Shown here: positions 33,631 through 46,272 of the stretch, piece after piece
Position numbering within the stretch: position 1 is the first letter of the stretch
Layout: each line of letters starts with the position of its first letter
NCBI GenBank assembly: GCA_020541345.1
Contig: CP045239.1
Coordinates: forward strand, 248,001 to 312,000
Length of the DNA stretch: 64,000 nt
Origin: Candidatus Ecksteinia adelgidicola
GTDB taxonomy: Bacteria > Pseudomonadota > Gammaproteobacteria > Enterobacterales > Enterobacteriaceae
Reading direction: 5' to 3'
Notes under the pieces: model-generated
The model's database searches: none
What the model saw: the letters and a program-made list of their open reading frames with translations, nothing else
Told to the model about the DNA's origin: nothing
Program-made: the position numbers and the translations under genes

Positions 33631-34014
33631 ATGAATATAAATATAAAACGTCAAAAAAAAAAGAATAGTGCAGAAAAAATTAAATGGTTCGTTATTAGTA
33701 TTTTATTAATTATTGCTGTTGTTGGTAATTACTTTTTTCAAAATTTACAAGTACTTTTACGTGTTGTTCTAAATATATTAATAATTATTATTATAGGTAT
33801 AATGTTTATAATTACTAAGAAAGGTCAAACTTTAATAACTTTCGCACAAGCAGCACATAATGAAATGCGTCAAGTGATTTGGCCAACTCGACAAGAAACG
33901 TTACATACTGCTTTAATTATCATTGCAGTTACTGCTATCGCATCACTAATTTTATGGGGATTAGATGGAATTTTTATACGTATGATATCATTTATTACTA
34001 GTTTGAGGTTTTAA
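33631..34014 (+). CDS. secE: Preprotein translocase subunit SecE
   Basis: Essential small subunit of the SecYEG translocon. The protein is 127 aa, the same length as E. coli SecE, with three membrane helices (about residues 17-36, 41-61 and 92-112). The conserved amphipathic segment and third helix start are visible in [20 protein letters not shown]. It is followed after one base by nusG, the conserved secE-nusG pair. The ribosome-binding site is weak. Confidence 0.96.
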   Translation: MNINIKRQKKKNSAEKIKWFVISILLIIAVVGNYFFQNLQVLLRVVLNILIIIIIGIMFIITKKGQTLITFAQAAHNEMRQVIWPTRQETLHTALIIIAVTAIASLILWGLDGIFIRMISFITSLRF

Positions 34015-34015
34015 A

Positions 34016-34564
34016 ATGTCCGAAGCTTCTAAAAAACGTTGGTACGTCGTTCAGGCGTTTGCTGCTTTTGAAAGTCGTGTTGCACAATCATTACGTAAGC
34101 ATGTTAAGCTACATAATATGGAACAGTTATTTGGCGAAGTAATGGTACCTACAGAAGAAGTAGTAGAAATTCGAGGAGGCCAACGCCGTAAAAGTGAGCT
34201 TAAATTTTTTCCTGGTTATGTATTAGTAGAAATGATTATGAATGAAGCTAGTTGGCATTTAGTACGCAGTATTCCTCGTGTCATGGGTTTTATCGGTGGT
34301 ACTTCAGACCATCCATCACCTATTAGTGATAAAGAAGTTGATAAAATTATGCATCGTCTTCGTCAAATTGGAGATAAACCTCGTCCAAAAATATTATTTG
34401 AACCTGGTGAATTAGTTCGTGTTAAAAATGGGCCATTTTCTGATTTTAATGGTGTAGTTGAAGAAGTCGATTATGAAAAAAATCGCTTAAAAGTTTCAGT
34501 ATCTATTTTTGGACGTTCAACACCAGTAGAGTTAGATTTTAGCCAAGTTGAAAAAGTTAATTAA
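34016..34564 (+). CDS. nusG: Transcription termination/antitermination factor NusG
   Basis: Binds RNA polymerase and couples it to ribosomes or Rho. The protein is 182 aa (E. coli 181). The N-terminal NGN domain begins [20 protein letters not shown] and includes [11 protein letters not shown]. The C-terminal KOW domain covers about residues 128-180 ([19 protein letters not shown] and the terminal [11 protein letters not shown]). It is complete, in its ancestral position upstream of the ribosomal-protein and rpoBC cluster. Confidence 0.97.
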   Translation: MSEASKKRWYVVQAFAAFESRVAQSLRKHVKLHNMEQLFGEVMVPTEEVVEIRGGQRRKSELKFFPGYVLVEMIMNEASWHLVRSIPRVMGFIGGTSDHPSPISDKEVDKIMHRLRQIGDKPRPKILFEPGELVRVKNGPFSDFNGVVEEVDYEKNRLKVSVSIFGRSTPVELDFSQVEKVN

Positions 34565-34686
34565 TTATTGTTAAATATCTTTATTTTTATTATTAAAATT
34601 AGATTATATTGCTTATAGCATTAAATCTTTTTTTAAGTATATAAAATATGTACTAAATATTTTTTAAAAGATAAACATCTAGGGGA

Positions 34687-34700
34687 GCTTATAAATAAGC
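34687..34700 (+). promoter_or_regulatory. Candidate L1 autoregulatory site before rplK
   Basis: GGGGAGCTTA-TAAA-TAAGC forms a small hairpin (GCTTA / TAAGC) in the leader 30 bases before the rplK start. Protein L1 is known to repress the rplK-rplA mRNA through a leader structure in E. coli. The GGGAG element fits loosely, and no homology search was possible. Confidence 0.35.
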
Positions 34701-34730
34701 ATTAATACTTATAATTAAGGAAATATATTA

Positions 34731-35159
34731 ATGGCTAAAAAAGTACAAGCTTATATTAAATTACAAATTTTAGCTGGTATAGCCAATCCAAGTCCACCAG
34801 TTGGTCCTGCATTAGGACAACAAGGCGTTAACATTATAGAATTTTGTAAAGCTTTTAATGCCAAAACAGCAAATATTGAAAAAGGTCTTCCAACACCAGT
34901 CGTTATTACTGTTTATTCAGATCGTTCGTTTACTTTTATTATTAAAACTTCACCAGCAGCGATTTTATTAAAAAAATTTTCAGGTATTCAATCTGGATCT
35001 AGTCAACCTAACAAAGATAAAGTTGGAAAAATCACTCGAACTCAAATAAATGAAATAGCAAAAATAAAATCTGAAGATATGACTGGTTCTAATATTGAAG
35101 CCATGAGTCGTTCTATTGAAGGAACCGCTCGATCTATGGGCTTGGTAATTGAGGATTAA
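34731..35159 (+). CDS. rplK: 50S ribosomal protein L11
   Basis: Component of the GTPase-associated centre of the 50S subunit, binding 23S rRNA and L10. The protein is 142 aa, the same as E. coli. The N-terminal domain has [23 protein letters not shown]. The C-terminal rRNA-binding domain ends with SMGLVIED. Ribosome-binding site AAGGA at 34717-34721, 9 bases before the ATG. It is followed by rplA after 3 bases. Confidence 0.98.
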   Translation: MAKKVQAYIKLQILAGIANPSPPVGPALGQQGVNIIEFCKAFNAKTANIEKGLPTPVVITVYSDRSFTFIIKTSPAAILLKKFSGIQSGSSQPNKDKVGKITRTQINEIAKIKSEDMTGSNIEAMSRSIEGTARSMGLVIED

Positions 35160-35162
35160 AAT

Positions 35163-35870
35163 ATGATAAAACTTACCAAGCGTATGCGTATCATTCGTAA
35201 AGAAGTTGATCTAACGAAAGAGTATAATATTTCTGACGCTCTTTCTATACTTAAACAATCAACAAGTGTTAAATTTAGAGAAAGTGTTGATGTATCTATT
35301 AACTTAGGTATTGATGCGCGTAAATCTGATCAAAATATTCGAGGTTTTACATTATTACCACATGGTACAGGACGTAATATTCGCGTTGCTGTTTTTGCTC
35401 AAGGTTCTAACGCTGAAGCTGCTAAATCAGTTGGTGCGGAAATAGTAGGTATGGATGATTTAGCTGCATTAATTAAACAAGGTGAAATAAATTTTGATGT
35501 TATTATTTCATCTCCTGATACAATGCATATTGTTAGTCCGTTAGGTCAAATTCTTGGGCCACGTGGATTAATGCCAAATCCAAAAGTAGGTACTGTGACA
35601 TCAAATATTGCTGAAGCAGTCAAAAATGCGAAAACAGGTCAAGTTCGATTTCGTAATGATAAACACGGAATTATTCATACTACAATTGGTATGATAGATT
35701 TTGAATTGAATAAATTGAAAGAAAATCTTCAAGCATTACTGATTACATTAAAAAAAGCAAAACCAGCGCAATCTAAAGGAATATATATAAAAAAAATTAA
35801 TGTTTCTACTACAATGGGCATGGGCATATCTGTTGATCAAAATAGTCTAATAATTATAAATAAATTATAG
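35163..35870 (+). CDS. rplA: 50S ribosomal protein L1
   Basis: L1-stalk protein that helps release deacylated tRNA and, in E. coli, represses its own operon. The protein is 235 aa (E. coli 234). Recognisable segments are [17 protein letters not shown], the [17 protein letters not shown] loop and [14 protein letters not shown] near the end. It is co-transcribed with rplK. Confidence 0.97.
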   Translation: MIKLTKRMRIIRKEVDLTKEYNISDALSILKQSTSVKFRESVDVSINLGIDARKSDQNIRGFTLLPHGTGRNIRVAVFAQGSNAEAAKSVGAEIVGMDDLAALIKQGEINFDVIISSPDTMHIVSPLGQILGPRGLMPNPKVGTVTSNIAEAVKNAKTGQVRFRNDKHGIIHTTIGMIDFELNKLKENLQALLITLKKAKPAQSKGIYIKKINVSTTMGMGISVDQNSLIIINKL

Positions 35871-36119
35871 TATAAACTGTTACTATATTTTTTATATGTT
35901 TAAAACTTTATTATCAAATGTTTCTGATATTTAAACTTTTTTATTTTAACAATTAATAAAATTTTTAAATAAATTTATATTTTTTAAAGGAAAAACTAAA
36001 ACTAAATATAGTTTTATTACTAATACTAATTTTTCGTATGTCACAATGTTATACGTCATTTTTATCAGTGATAAAATCAATTTCGGGTATTTTCCCAATT
36101 AATTTAGGAGAAAAAGCTC
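35871..36119 (+). promoter_or_regulatory. rplJ leader region
   Basis: A 249-base leader before rplJ. It is less AT-rich from about 36038 on and includes a short GGG-TATTTT-CCC hairpin and the ribosome-binding site AGGAG at 36106-36110. In E. coli the L10-(L12)4 complex binds this leader and represses translation. A matching fold is plausible here but could not be computed. Confidence 0.35.
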
Positions 36120-36614
36120 ATGGTATTAAATCTTCAAGACAAAAAAGCAATTGTTGCTCAAGTTAAGGAAGTAGCCAAAAGCGCGTTATCTGCAGTTTCT
36201 GTAGACTCTCGGGGTATTACTGTAAATAAAATGACGGAACTACGTAAAAAAGCTCGTAAAGCTGGTGTTTACATGCGCGTTGTTCGTAATACTATAATGC
36301 GACGAGTAGTTGAAGGAACGCAATTTCAGTGTTTAAAAGATATGTTTATTGGACCAACATTAATTGCATTCTCTAATAAACATCCGGGTTCAGCTGCTCG
36401 TTTGTTTCAAGAATTTGAAAAATCAAATATAAACTTTAAGATCAAAGCTGCAGCATTTGAAGGTAAATTAATACTTGCAGCACATATTAATCATTTAGCA
36501 ACATTACCTACGCATGATGAAGTAATTGTACGTTTACTAGTAACTATGAAAGAAGCAATTGCTGGAAAGTTAGTTCGTACTCTAGCTGCACTACGTGATA
36601 AAAAAAATATATAA
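36120..36614 (+). CDS. rplJ: 50S ribosomal protein L10
   Basis: Base of the ribosomal stalk. It binds 23S rRNA through its N-terminal domain and the L7/L12 dimers through its C-terminal helix. The protein is 164 aa (E. coli 165). It begins [23 protein letters not shown]-binding features include [17 protein letters not shown]. The C-terminal helix [20 protein letters not shown] is intact. Confidence 0.97.
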   Translation: MVLNLQDKKAIVAQVKEVAKSALSAVSVDSRGITVNKMTELRKKARKAGVYMRVVRNTIMRRVVEGTQFQCLKDMFIGPTLIAFSNKHPGSAARLFQEFEKSNINFKIKAAAFEGKLILAAHINHLATLPTHDEVIVRLLVTMKEAIAGKLVRTLAALRDKKNI

Positions 36615-36672
36615 TTATTTTTTAAACTTTATTAACCTATTCAATCTATTTTGAAATTTAGGAAAAATTTTT

Positions 36673-37038
36673 ATGTCTATCACTAAAGACCAAATCTTAG
36701 ACGCTGTTGCTAGCATGTCTGTCATGGAAGTTGTTGAGTTAGTATCTGCCATGGAAGAAAAATTTGGAGTTTCTTCTTCTGCTATTGCGACAGTTACAGA
36801 AAATCCTACTGAGTCTCATGAAGAGCAAACGGAATTTAACGTTATATTGTCTTCTATTGGTGATCATAAAGTAGCTGTAATTAAAGCAGTCCGTGCTATA
36901 ACTTGTCTAGGATTAAAAGATGCTAAAGATCTTGTTGAATCTGCGCCTTCAGTTTTAAAAGAAGGTATCAATAAAGATGAGGCAAATTCTTTTAAAAAAT
37001 CTCTAGAAGACGCTGGTGCTTCTGTTGAAATTAAATAA
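36673..37038 (+). CDS. rplL: 50S ribosomal protein L7/L12
   Basis: Flexible stalk protein that recruits translation factors. The protein is 121 aa, the same as E. coli. The N-terminal dimerisation domain covers about residues 1-35 ([20 protein letters not shown]). The C-terminal factor-binding domain starts at about 53, with [20 protein letters not shown] and [15 protein letters not shown]. The linker between them ([16 protein letters not shown]) is Thr/Glu/Ser-rich and lacks the usual Ala/Gly/Val hinge composition. Confidence 0.97.
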   Translation: MSITKDQILDAVASMSVMEVVELVSAMEEKFGVSSSAIATVTENPTESHEEQTEFNVILSSIGDHKVAVIKAVRAITCLGLKDAKDLVESAPSVLKEGINKDEANSFKKSLEDAGASVEIK

Positions 37039-37357
37039 TTTTATTTTTTGCAATATAGTTTAGTCTAATAAAATAGGAGTTCATTATTTTTCAACTTATT
37101 TATTAAAATATTAGTTAAAGCTGTTGCTATTTTCTTAAAAAACTATGCTTAATTTAATTTTATTGAGACCTACATGTTGCTCTTTGTATCATAGTTTAGT
37201 TTTAAAATATAGTATAATATTATTAATGTAAATACGATTAAAAAAAGTTTTTATAGGAAATACTCACTTTTTTTAGGCGTTATAATAATGTTGTGTTAAC
37301 CGTTTTTTATTTTGTTAAAGTAACATGGTTTGACTGTTCAGCGAGCTAAGGAACCCT
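37039..37357 (+). promoter_or_regulatory. rplL-rpoB intergenic region with conserved rpoB leader
   Basis: 319 bases without an ORF. In E. coli this gap holds an attenuator and an RNase III site, neither of which I can define here. The last ~27 bases before the start, including GTTCAGCGAGCTAAGGAACC, nearly match the E. coli rpoB leader as I recall it and supply the Shine-Dalgarno AAGGA (37349-37352 core). Confidence 0.5.
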
Positions 37358-40300
37358 ATGGTTTATTCCTATACCGAAAAAAAACGTATCCGAAAGAATT
37401 TTGGTAAGCGTCCAAAAGTACTGGACATCCCTTATCTCCTTTCTATTCAACTTGACTCTTTTCAAAAGTTTATTAGACAAGATTTAAAGAAAAAGCATGG
37501 ATTAGAAGCTGCTTTTTGTTCTGTTTTTCCTATTCAAAGTTATAATAAAAACGCAGAACTACAATATGTTAGTTACCGTCTTGACGAACCTGTATTCGAT
37601 GTTAAAGAATGTCAGGTCAGAGGGATGACATTTTCTGCACCGCTTCGTGTAAAATTACGTTTAATTATATATGATCGTGACAATTTAGATCATGGAGTTA
37701 AAGATATTAAAGAACAAGAAGTTTACATGGGTGAAATTCCTCTCATGACTGAAAATGGCACATTTATAATTAATGGTATTGAGCGAGTTGTTGTTTCCCA
37801 GTTGCATCGTAGTCCTGGTGTATTTTTTGACAGTGATAAAGGAAAAACTCATTCATCAGGAAAAGTACTCTATAACGCACGTATTATTCCTTATCGAGGT
37901 TCATGGTTGGATTTTGAATTTGATCCAAAAGACAATATATTTGTGCGTATTGATCGTCGTCGTAAATTACCAGTGACTATAATTTTACGTGCATTAAATT
38001 ATACAACTGAAAAAATTCTTAATCTTTTTTTTGAAACAATCATTTTTGAATTTTACAACCATAAACTGAAAATGATACTTGTTCCAGAACGTCTTCGTGG
38101 TGAGACTGTTTTTTTTAATATTGAAGTTAATGGAAAAGTATATGTAGAAAAAGGTCATCGTATTAGCACTAGGCATATTAATCAGCTTAATAAAGATAAC
38201 ATTCAAAATATTGAAGTACCAATCGAATATATTATAGGTAAAGTCATTGCAAAAGATTATGTAGATATTAAGACTGGTGAGTTAATTTGCACATCGAATT
38301 CAGAAATTTCATTAGATTTAATAAATAAATTAAGAGAATTCAATCAAAAAACTATTGAAATATTATTTACTAATGATTTAGATCATGGTTCGTATATTTC
38401 TGAAACTATGCGTATTGATCCAACTAATGATCGTTTAAGCGCGTTAATAGAAATTTATCGTATGATGCGTCCTGGCGAACCCCCTATCCGTGAAGCTGCT
38501 GAAACTTTATTTAAAAATTTGTTCTTTTCTGAAGAACGGTATGATTTGTCTATAGTTGGACGTATGAAATTTAATCGTTCTTTGTTTACTGAGACAAATA
38601 AAGGTTCAAGTATTTTAAGTAAAAGCGATATTGTTGAAGTTATAAAAAAACTTATTAACATAAGAAACGGAAAAGGTGAGATAGATGATATTGACCACCT
38701 GGGTAACCGGCGAATACGTTCTGTTGGTGAAATGGCTGAAAATCAATTTCGTGTTGGATTAATTCGTGTGGAACGCGCAGTTAAAGAACGATTGTCGTTA
38801 GGGGATCTAGATACTTTAATGCCGCAAGATATGATTAATGCCAAACTAATTTCAGCTGCTATCAAAGAATTTTTTGGATCTAGTCAATTATCTCAATTTA
38901 TGGATCAAAACAATCCATTATCTGAGATTACGCATAAACGTCGTATTTCTGCATTAGGACCAGGTGGATTAACTCGAGAAAGAGTTGGATTTGAAGTTCG
39001 AGATGTTCATCCTACTCATTATGGTCGAATCTGTCCAATTGAAACACCGGAAGGTCCTAACATTGGTTTAATTAATTCTCTAGCTGTATACGCACAAACT
39101 AATAAATATGGTTTTTTAGAAACTCCATATCGTCTGGTTTACAATGGTATTGTTACTAACAAAATTCATTATTTATCTGCTATTGAAGAAGGTAATTTTG
39201 TTATTGCTCAGGCTAACTCAAATTTAGATAATAATTCTCAATTTATAGAAGATCTCATAACTTGTCGTAGTAAAGGTGAATCAAGTTTGTTTAATTCGAA
39301 ACAAGTTGATTATATGGATGTTTCTACTCAGCAAATCGTTTCTGTTGGTGCTTCTCTTATTCCATTTTTAGAACATGATGACGCTAACCGAGCATTAATG
39401 GGAGCAAATATGCAACGTCAAGCAGTTCCAACTATACGTGCAGATAAGCCACTAGTTGGTACTGGAATGGAACGTGCAGTAGCAGTAGATTCTGGTGTAA
39501 CTATCGTAGCTAAACGTGGTGGTATAATTCAATATGTAGATGCTTCTCGCATTGTTGTAAAAATCAATGAACGTGAAATGTATCAAGGTGAAGCAGGTAT
39601 TGATATTTATCACTTAACTAAATACACTCGTTCCAATCAAAATACTTGCATTAATCAAATACCTTGTGTCAATCTTGATGAACTAATCGAACGAGGAGAT
39701 GTATTAGCTGATGGTCCATCTACAGACTTAGGTGAATTAGCATTGGGTCAAAATATGCGTGTAGCTTTCATGCCTTGGAATGGTTATAATTTTGAAGATT
39801 CTATCTTAATTTCTGAACGTGTAGTACAGGAAGATCGTTTTACTACCATTCATATTCAAGAATTATCATGTGTATCCCGTGATACAAAGTTAGGTCCTGA
39901 AGAAATTACAGCTGATATTCCTAATGTAAGTGAAACTTCACTTTTAAAATTAGATGAGTCAGGAATAATATATATTGGCGCAGAGGTAACTAGCGGAGAC
40001 ATTTTAGTTGGTAAGGTAACACCTAAAGGTGAAACTCAATTAACACCTGAAGAAAAATTATTACGCGCAATATTTGGAGAGAAAGCGTCTGATGTGAAAG
40101 ATTCATCTTTACGTACACCAAATAATGTGTCTGGTACAATTATTGATGTACAGATTTTTACTCGTGATGGTGTAAAAAAAGATAAGCGTGCATTAGATAT
40201 TGAAGAAATGCAACTTAAACAAGCAAAAAAAGATCTTACTGAAGAGTTAAAAATTTTAGAATCTGATTTATTTAATCGAATTTATTCTATATTAATTACA

Positions 40301-41389
40301 GGTGGCATTCAAGTTGATTACTTAAATAAACTAACAAGAAATCAATGGTTAGAACTTACTTTATGTGAAGAAAAAAAACAAAATCAACTACAAAATTTAA
40401 AAAAACAATATAACGAATTAAAATCTCTTTTTGAAAAAAAATTAAAAAATAAACATCATAAAATTATTCAAGGAGACGATTTAGCGCCAGGTATTTTAAA
40501 AATCATTAAGGTTTATTTAGCAGTAAAACGCCAAATTCAAACAGGTGATAAAATGGCAGGTCGTCATGGTAATAAAGGAGTAATTTCTAAAATAAATCCT
40601 ATTGAAGATATGCCTTATGATGAACACGGAACGCCAGTAGACATTGTGCTCAATCCACTTGGTGTGCCATCTCGGATGAACATAGGTCAAATATTAGAAA
40701 CTCACTTAGGAATGGCTGCAAAAGGAATTGGTGAAAAAATTAATCAAATGCTTAAGCAACAGCAAAAAGTAACGAAATTACGCACGTTTATTCAAAAAGC
40801 TTATGATTTAGGTAATAATATTTATCAAAAAGTAGATTTATCTACTTTTAATGATGATGAAGTATTACGATTAGCAAAAAATTTAAAAAATGGCATGCCA
40901 ATTTCAACACCAGTTTTTGATGGTGCAAAAGAAGTAGAAATTAAACAACTATTAAAAATAGGAAATATCCCTACTTCTGGTCAAATTACTTTATTTGATG
41001 GTCGTACTGGTGAAAAATTTGAGCGACAAGTTACTGTTGGTTATATGTATATGCTAAAATTAAATCATTTAGTTGATGATAAAATGCATGCTCGTTCAAC
41101 TGGTTCTTATAGCTTAGTAACACAACAACCATTAGGTGGTAAAGCACAATTTGGAGGACAGCGTTTTGGTGAAATGGAAGTATGGGCCTTAGAAGCTTAT
41201 GGGGCAGCGTATACCTTACAAGAAATGCTTACTGTTAAATCAGATGATGTAAATGGACGAACAAAAATGTATAAAAACATTGTAACTGGTGATCATCGTA
41301 TGGAGCCAGGTATGCCAGAATCTTTTAACGTATTATTAAAAGAAATACGTTCACTCGGTATTAATATCGAACTAGAAGAAAATGAATAA
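37358..41389 (+). CDS. rpoB: DNA-directed RNA polymerase subunit beta
   Basis: Beta subunit of RNA polymerase, half of the catalytic cleft. The protein is 1343 aa (E. coli 1342). Landmarks in order are the N-terminal [20 protein letters not shown]; the rifampicin-binding region with [20 protein letters not shown] and RISALGPGG, in which the Asp, His and Ser positions usually altered by resistance are wild type; [20 protein letters not shown]; the flap and insertion regions; [15 protein letters not shown] near 1065-1080 (active-site lysines); and the C-terminal clamp sequence [20 protein letters not shown]. Intact frame over 4 kb. Confidence 0.99.
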   Translation: MVYSYTEKKRIRKNFGKRPKVLDIPYLLSIQLDSFQKFIRQDLKKKHGLEAAFCSVFPIQSYNKNAELQYVSYRLDEPVFDVKECQVRGMTFSAPLRVKLRLIIYDRDNLDHGVKDIKEQEVYMGEIPLMTENGTFIINGIERVVVSQLHRSPGVFFDSDKGKTHSSGKVLYNARIIPYRGSWLDFEFDPKDNIFVRIDRRRKLPVTIILRALNYTTEKILNLFFETIIFEFYNHKLKMILVPERLRGETVFFNIEVNGKVYVEKGHRISTRHINQLNKDNIQNIEVPIEYIIGKVIAKDYVDIKTGELICTSNSEISLDLINKLREFNQKTIEILFTNDLDHGSYISETMRIDPTNDRLSALIEIYRMMRPGEPPIREAAETLFKNLFFSEERYDLSIVGRMKFNRSLFTETNKGSSILSKSDIVEVIKKLINIRNGKGEIDDIDHLGNRRIRSVGEMAENQFRVGLIRVERAVKERLSLGDLDTLMPQDMINAKLISAAIKEFFGSSQLSQFMDQNNPLSEITHKRRISALGPGGLTRERVGFEVRDVHPTHYGRICPIETPEGPNIGLINSLAVYAQTNKYGFLETPYRLVYNGIVTNKIHYLSAIEEGNFVIAQANSNLDNNSQFIEDLITCRSKGESSLFNSKQVDYMDVSTQQIVSVGASLIPFLEHDDANRALMGANMQRQAVPTIRADKPLVGTGMERAVAVDSGVTIVAKRGGIIQYVDASRIVVKINEREMYQGEAGIDIYHLTKYTRSNQNTCINQIPCVNLDELIERGDVLADGPSTDLGELALGQNMRVAFMPWNGYNFEDSILISERVVQEDRFTTIHIQELSCVSRDTKLGPEEITADIPNVSETSLLKLDESGIIYIGAEVTSGDILVGKVTPKGETQLTPEEKLLRAIFGEKASDVKDSSLRTPNNVSGTIIDVQIFTRDGVKKDKRALDIEEMQLKQAKKDLTEELKILESDLFNRIYSILITGGIQVDYLNKLTRNQWLELTLCEEKKQNQLQNLKKQYNELKSLFEKKLKNKHHKIIQGDDLAPGILKIIKVYLAVKRQIQTGDKMAGRHGNKGVISKINPIEDMPYDEHGTPVDIVLNPLGVPSRMNIGQILETHLGMAAKGIGEKINQMLKQQQKVTKLRTFIQKAYDLGNNIYQKVDLSTFNDDEVLRLAKNLKNGMPISTPVFDGAKEVEIKQLLKIGNIPTSGQITLFDGRTGEKFERQVTVGYMYMLKLNHLVDDKMHARSTGSYSLVTQQPLGGKAQFGGQRFGEMEVWALEAYGAAYTLQEMLTVKSDDVNGRTKMYKNIVTGDHRMEPGMPESFNVLLKEIRSLGINIELEENE

Positions 41390-41500
41390 TTTTTCAATTA
41401 AATTTTAATCTTAGCATTCTAAGAATTTTTAGTTAATTTGTATGAGTCACTACTAAAATTGTGAACGTCTAATAGATTCAACTCCGACAGGAGCCAATCC

Positions 41501-44500
41501 GTGAAAGATTTATCAAAGTTTTTAAAATCGCAATCTAAAATTGAAGAATTTGATGCAATTAAAATTGCGCTAGCATCTCCAGACATGATTCGCTCATGGT
41601 CTTTCGGTGAAGTTAAAAAACCGGAAACTATTAATTATCGTACATTTAAACCTGAACGTGATGGTCTTTTTTGTGCTCGTATTTTTGGACCAGTAAAAGA
41701 TTATGAATGTTTATGTGGAAAGTATAAACGTTTAAAACACCGTGGTGTTATTTGTGAAAAATGTGGAGTTGAAGTAACACAAAGTAAAGTACGGCGAGAA
41801 CGTATGGGACATATTGAATTAGCTTCTCCAATTGCGCATATCTGGTTTTTAAAATCATTACCATCGCGTATTGGTTTGCTTTTAGATATGCCGTTACGCG
41901 ATATTGAACGTGTATTATATTTTGAATCTTATGTAGTAGTTGACAGTGGTTTAACTAATCTTGAATATCGTCAAATTTTAACAGAAGAACAATATTTAGA
42001 TGCATTGGAAGAATTTGGCGATGAATTTGATTGTAAAATGGGTGCAGAAGGTATCCATATTTTACTAAAAAACATGAATCTAGAAGTTGAATATCAAAAA
42101 TTACATGAAGAATTACTTGAAGTTAATTCTGAAACTAAGCGAAAAAAATTAACAAAACGTATTAAATTATTAGAAGCATTTATACAATCTAGTAATAATC
42201 CAGAGTGGATGATTTTAACAGTATTACCAGTATTACCACCTGACTTGCGACCATTAGTACCATTAGATGGAGGTCGTTTTGCAACTTCAGATTTAAATGA
42301 TCTATACCGTAGAGTTATTAATCGTAATAATCGTTTAAAACGTCTGCTAGATTTATCAGCTCCAGATATTATTGTTAGAAATGAAAAACGTATGTTGCAA
42401 GAAGCAGTAGATGCTTTGTTAGATAATGGTCGCCGTAGTCGTTCTATCTCTGGTTCTAATAAACGCCCTCTAAAATCTTTGGCTGATATGATTAAAGGTA
42501 AACAAGGTCGATTCCGTCAAAATTTACTTGGAAAGCGTGTTGATTATTCTGGTCGTTCTGTTATCACTGTAGGTCCTTATTTACGTCTTCATCAATGTGG
42601 ATTGCCAAAAAAAATGGCATTAGAATTATTTAAACCATTTATTTATGGTAAGCTTGAATTACGTGATTTAGCTACTACTATTAAGGCTGCTAAAAAAATG
42701 GTTGAACGGGAAGAATCTGTTGTTTGGGATATTTTAGACGAAGTCATTCGAGAACATCCCGTATTATTAAACCGTGCACCAACATTACATCGATTAGGTA
42801 TTCAAGCATTTGAACCAATTTTAATTGAAGGTAAAGCTATTCAGTTACATCCATTAGTATGTGCAGCATATAATGCTGATTTTGATGGTGATCAAATGGC
42901 TGTCCATGTTCCATTAACGTTAGAAGCTCAGTTAGAAGCGCGTGCGTTAATGATGTCTACAAATAATATTTTGTCACCTGCAAACGGTGAGCCAATAATT
43001 GTTCCTTCTCAAGATGTAGTACTAGGTTTGTATTATATGACCCGAGTTTGTATTAATGCTAAAGGCGAAGGAATGATATTAAATGGATCGAAAGAAGCAG
43101 AACGTGTTTATTATTTAAATCTGGCATCATTACATGCTCGAGTAAAAGTACGCATTCAGGAAAGTGTTAAAACTATTGACAATCAATGGATTATAAAAAG
43201 TAATATTATAGATACAACAATTGGTCGAGCTATTCTTTGGATGATTGTTCCAAAAGGATTACCATATTCAATTGTAAATGAAACTCTAGGAAAAAAATCA
43301 ATTTCTAAAATGTTAAATACTTGCTACCGAATTCTAGGATTAAAACCAACTGTTATTTTCGCTGATCAAATCATGTATACTGGTTTTGCTTATGCAGCTC
43401 GTTCAGGTGTCTCAGTAGGCATTGATGACATGGTTATTCCAGTAAAAAAAGCAGAGATTATTGAAGAAACAGAAAATGAAGTTGCTGAGATTCAAAATCA
43501 ATTTCAATCTGGACTAGTTACTTCTAATGAACGTTATAATAAAGTTATTGATATTTGGGCCTCAGCAAATGAACGTGTTGCTCAAGCGATGATGGAAAAG
43601 TTATCAGTTGAAGATGTTTTAAACCATAATAAAAAAATAGAACAGCAAATTTCCTTTAATAGTATTTTTATGATGGCTGATTCTGGTGCTCGTGGTTCTG
43701 CTGCTCAAATTCGTCAGTTAGCAGGTATGCGTGGTTTAATGGCAAAACCAGATGGATCAATTATTGAAACTCCAATTACTGCTAATTTTCGTGAAGGATT
43801 AAATGTACTTCAATATTTTATTTCAACACATGGTGCAAGAAAAGGTTTAGCAGACACAGCTTTAAAAACAGCGAATTCTGGTTATCTTACTCGCCGTTTA
43901 GTAGATGTTGCACAAGATCTTGTGGTTACAGAAGATGATTGTGGTACTTATAATGGTATTGTCATGATGCCAGTTATTGAAGGAGGAGATGTTAAAGAAC
44001 CTTTGCGTGAACGCGTTTTAGGTCGTGTAACAGCAGAAGATGTTATTAAACCAGGTTCAACTGATGTTTTAGTGTTAAGAAATATTTTACTTAATGAAAA
44101 ACTTTGTGATCTTTTAGAAAAAAATTCTGTTGACACTCTTAAAGTACGTTCAGTAGTAAGTTGTGAAACTAATTTTGGAGTATGTGCTAATTGTTATGGT
44201 CGAGATTTAGCACGGGGTCATATTATTAATAAAGGAGAAGCTATTGGTGTTATTGCAGCACAATCTATTGGAGAACCAGGAACACAACTTACAATGCGTA
44301 CTTTTCATATTGGAGGAGCAGCATCACGAGCTGCAGCAGAATCTAGTATTCAAGTAAAAAACAAAGGTTATTTAAAATTAAATAATGTTAAATTTGTCAT
44401 AAATACTGCTGATAAGTTAGTAATCACTTCTCGTAATACTCAATTAAAATTAATCGATGAATTTGGTCGCATTAAAGAAAGTTATAAGGTTCCTTACGGC

Positions 44501-45727
44501 GCTATAATGTCAAAAGGTAATGGAGAAAACGTTAATGGTGGAGAAATTGTAGCTAATTGGGATCCTCATACCATGTCAGTTATTAGTGAAGTAAGTGGTT
44601 TTGTTCGCTTTATTGATATGGTCGATAGTCAAACTATTATTCGTCAAACTGATGAGTTAACTGGTTTATCTTCCTTAGTTGTACTAGATAGTGCAGAACG
44701 TACTGGTAGTAGTAAAGATTTACGCCCAGCGTTAAAAATTATTGACAATAAAAATAATGAAGTATTAATTCCAGGAACTGATATGCCTGCGCAATATTTT
44801 TTACCAGGCAAAGCAATTGTACAACTAGAAAATGGCATTTACATTAGTGCGGGTGATACATTAGCACGTATTCCTCAAGAGTCTAGTAGAACTAAAGATA
44901 TTACTGGTGGCTTACCACGTGTTGCGGATTTATTTGAGGCACGTCATCCTAAAGAATCAGCGATTCTTGCTGAAATTAGTGGAATTATTTCATTTGGAAA
45001 AGAAACTAAAGGAAAACATCGTCTTGTTATTTCTCCGTCAGATGGAACGGATCCTTATGAAGAAATGATTCCAAAATGGCGTCAATTAAATGTATTTGAA
45101 GGAGAATTAGTAGAACGAGGAGATGTAGTATCAGATGGTCCAGAATCTCCGCATGATATTCTTCGTTTGCGTGGTGTATATGCAGTTACTCGGTATATTA
45201 GTAATGAAGTTCAAGAAGTATATCGTCTACAAGGAGTAAAAATAAATGACAAACATATCGAAGTAATTGTTCGTCAAATGCTTCGTAAATGTACTATTGT
45301 TAGTTCTGGAAATACTGAATTTTTAGTAGGTGAACAAGTTGAAATTTCACGTGTTAATATTGCTAATCGTCAATTAGAGGCTGATGGAAAAATTCCAGCA
45401 ATTTTTTCTCGAGATCTTTTAGGTATTACTAAAGCATCTTTAGCAACTGAGTCTTTTGTTTCTGCAGCATCTTTTCAAGAAACAACGCGAGTTTTAACAG
45501 AGGCAGCTGTTTCTGGAAAACGAGATGAATTAAGAGGATTGAAGGAAAATGTAATTGTAGGTCGATTAATTCCAGCTGGTACTGGTTATTCTTATCATCA
45601 AGATCGTATACGTAATCGTCTGCATAATAAAGTATCCGTTATATCTCAGACTAGTAAAGAAGAAGCAACTGCTAATTTAGCTGAATTGTTAAACGCTAAT
45701 TCTTTAACTCGTTCTGATCATAAATAA
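41501..45727 (+). CDS. rpoC: DNA-directed RNA polymerase subunit beta prime
   Basis: Catalytic subunit of RNA polymerase. The protein is 1408 aa (E. coli 1407). It starts with GTG, as in E. coli, 7 bases after AGGAG at 41489-41493. Zinc site 1 uses Cys70, Cys72, Cys85 and Cys88 (in [20 protein letters not shown]). The magnesium-binding catalytic loop is [12 protein letters not shown] near 458-469. The trigger loop and bridge helix region contains [19 protein letters not shown]. Zinc site 2 contains [16 protein letters not shown]. It is co-transcribed with rpoB (111-base gap) and closed by a terminator. Confidence 0.99.
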   Translation: MKDLSKFLKSQSKIEEFDAIKIALASPDMIRSWSFGEVKKPETINYRTFKPERDGLFCARIFGPVKDYECLCGKYKRLKHRGVICEKCGVEVTQSKVRRERMGHIELASPIAHIWFLKSLPSRIGLLLDMPLRDIERVLYFESYVVVDSGLTNLEYRQILTEEQYLDALEEFGDEFDCKMGAEGIHILLKNMNLEVEYQKLHEELLEVNSETKRKKLTKRIKLLEAFIQSSNNPEWMILTVLPVLPPDLRPLVPLDGGRFATSDLNDLYRRVINRNNRLKRLLDLSAPDIIVRNEKRMLQEAVDALLDNGRRSRSISGSNKRPLKSLADMIKGKQGRFRQNLLGKRVDYSGRSVITVGPYLRLHQCGLPKKMALELFKPFIYGKLELRDLATTIKAAKKMVEREESVVWDILDEVIREHPVLLNRAPTLHRLGIQAFEPILIEGKAIQLHPLVCAAYNADFDGDQMAVHVPLTLEAQLEARALMMSTNNILSPANGEPIIVPSQDVVLGLYYMTRVCINAKGEGMILNGSKEAERVYYLNLASLHARVKVRIQESVKTIDNQWIIKSNIIDTTIGRAILWMIVPKGLPYSIVNETLGKKSISKMLNTCYRILGLKPTVIFADQIMYTGFAYAARSGVSVGIDDMVIPVKKAEIIEETENEVAEIQNQFQSGLVTSNERYNKVIDIWASANERVAQAMMEKLSVEDVLNHNKKIEQQISFNSIFMMADSGARGSAAQIRQLAGMRGLMAKPDGSIIETPITANFREGLNVLQYFISTHGARKGLADTALKTANSGYLTRRLVDVAQDLVVTEDDCGTYNGIVMMPVIEGGDVKEPLRERVLGRVTAEDVIKPGSTDVLVLRNILLNEKLCDLLEKNSVDTLKVRSVVSCETNFGVCANCYGRDLARGHIINKGEAIGVIAAQSIGEPGTQLTMRTFHIGGAASRAAAESSIQVKNKGYLKLNNVKFVINTADKLVITSRNTQLKLIDEFGRIKESYKVPYGAIMSKGNGENVNGGEIVANWDPHTMSVISEVSGFVRFIDMVDSQTIIRQTDELTGLSSLVVLDSAERTGSSKDLRPALKIIDNKNNEVLIPGTDMPAQYFLPGKAIVQLENGIYISAGDTLARIPQESSRTKDITGGLPRVADLFEARHPKESAILAEISGIISFGKETKGKHRLVISPSDGTDPYEEMIPKWRQLNVFEGELVERGDVVSDGPESPHDILRLRGVYAVTRYISNEVQEVYRLQGVKINDKHIEVIVRQMLRKCTIVSSGNTEFLVGEQVEISRVNIANRQLEADGKIPAIFSRDLLGITKASLATESFVSAASFQETTRVLTEAAVSGKRDELRGLKENVIVGRLIPAGTGYSYHQDRIRNRLHNKVSVISQTSKEEATANLAELLNANSLTRSDHK

Positions 45728-45761
45728 TTTTTTTTATAATATAATAAAATATCACATGAAT

Positions 45762-45790
45762 AAACCGCTTTGAAATAAGCGGTTTTAAAT
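45762..45790 (+). terminator. Intrinsic terminator of rpoBC
   Basis: A perfect 9-bp stem, AAACCGCTT with AAGCGGTTT, has a 6-base loop TGAAAT and lies 34 bases after the rpoC stop; T-rich sequence follows. It is the most GC-rich hairpin found between genes in the window and resembles the E. coli rpoC terminator. Confidence 0.85.
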
Positions 45791-46272
45791 TTTAATATAT
45801 GTTTATGTATGCTATTTTATATTTTATACTAAAAACTTAAAATATAACAATAAATTACTAATATGTTAATTTTACTTAAAAACTATAATCATAACATTTA
45901 TTATATTGATATTAACATAATTATTAATATATTAATTATTGTATTTTAAATATTCCTAAAAATATTAAAATTGTTTTTTTGATTTAAAATTATTGTTACT
46001 AATTTATATTAATTTTATATCTTATTTTTTTATTTAAGCAAATTGTTTATGTTAATAATGTAATTTAAATATGTATAATAAATATATTTAATTGTAATTT
46101 TAAAAGAATAAAATTTAAATATTACTTAGTCATTATATTTGATTTATAAAAGATCATCATTTAGTAACGTGATCGATTTATTATGCATTGTTTACATTTT
46201 ATATATTAATTAATTTTAAAATATGGTTTCTTTTATTAAAATTAACATAATCTTTTTTTTATTTATAAAATT
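45787..46272. other. Non-coding region between convergent rpoC and htpX
   Basis: About 490 bases, AT-rich, without an ORF. A slightly richer patch around 46150-46195 contains GATCA and TGATC half-sites about 13 bases apart. No gene remnant is recognised. Confidence 0.75.
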
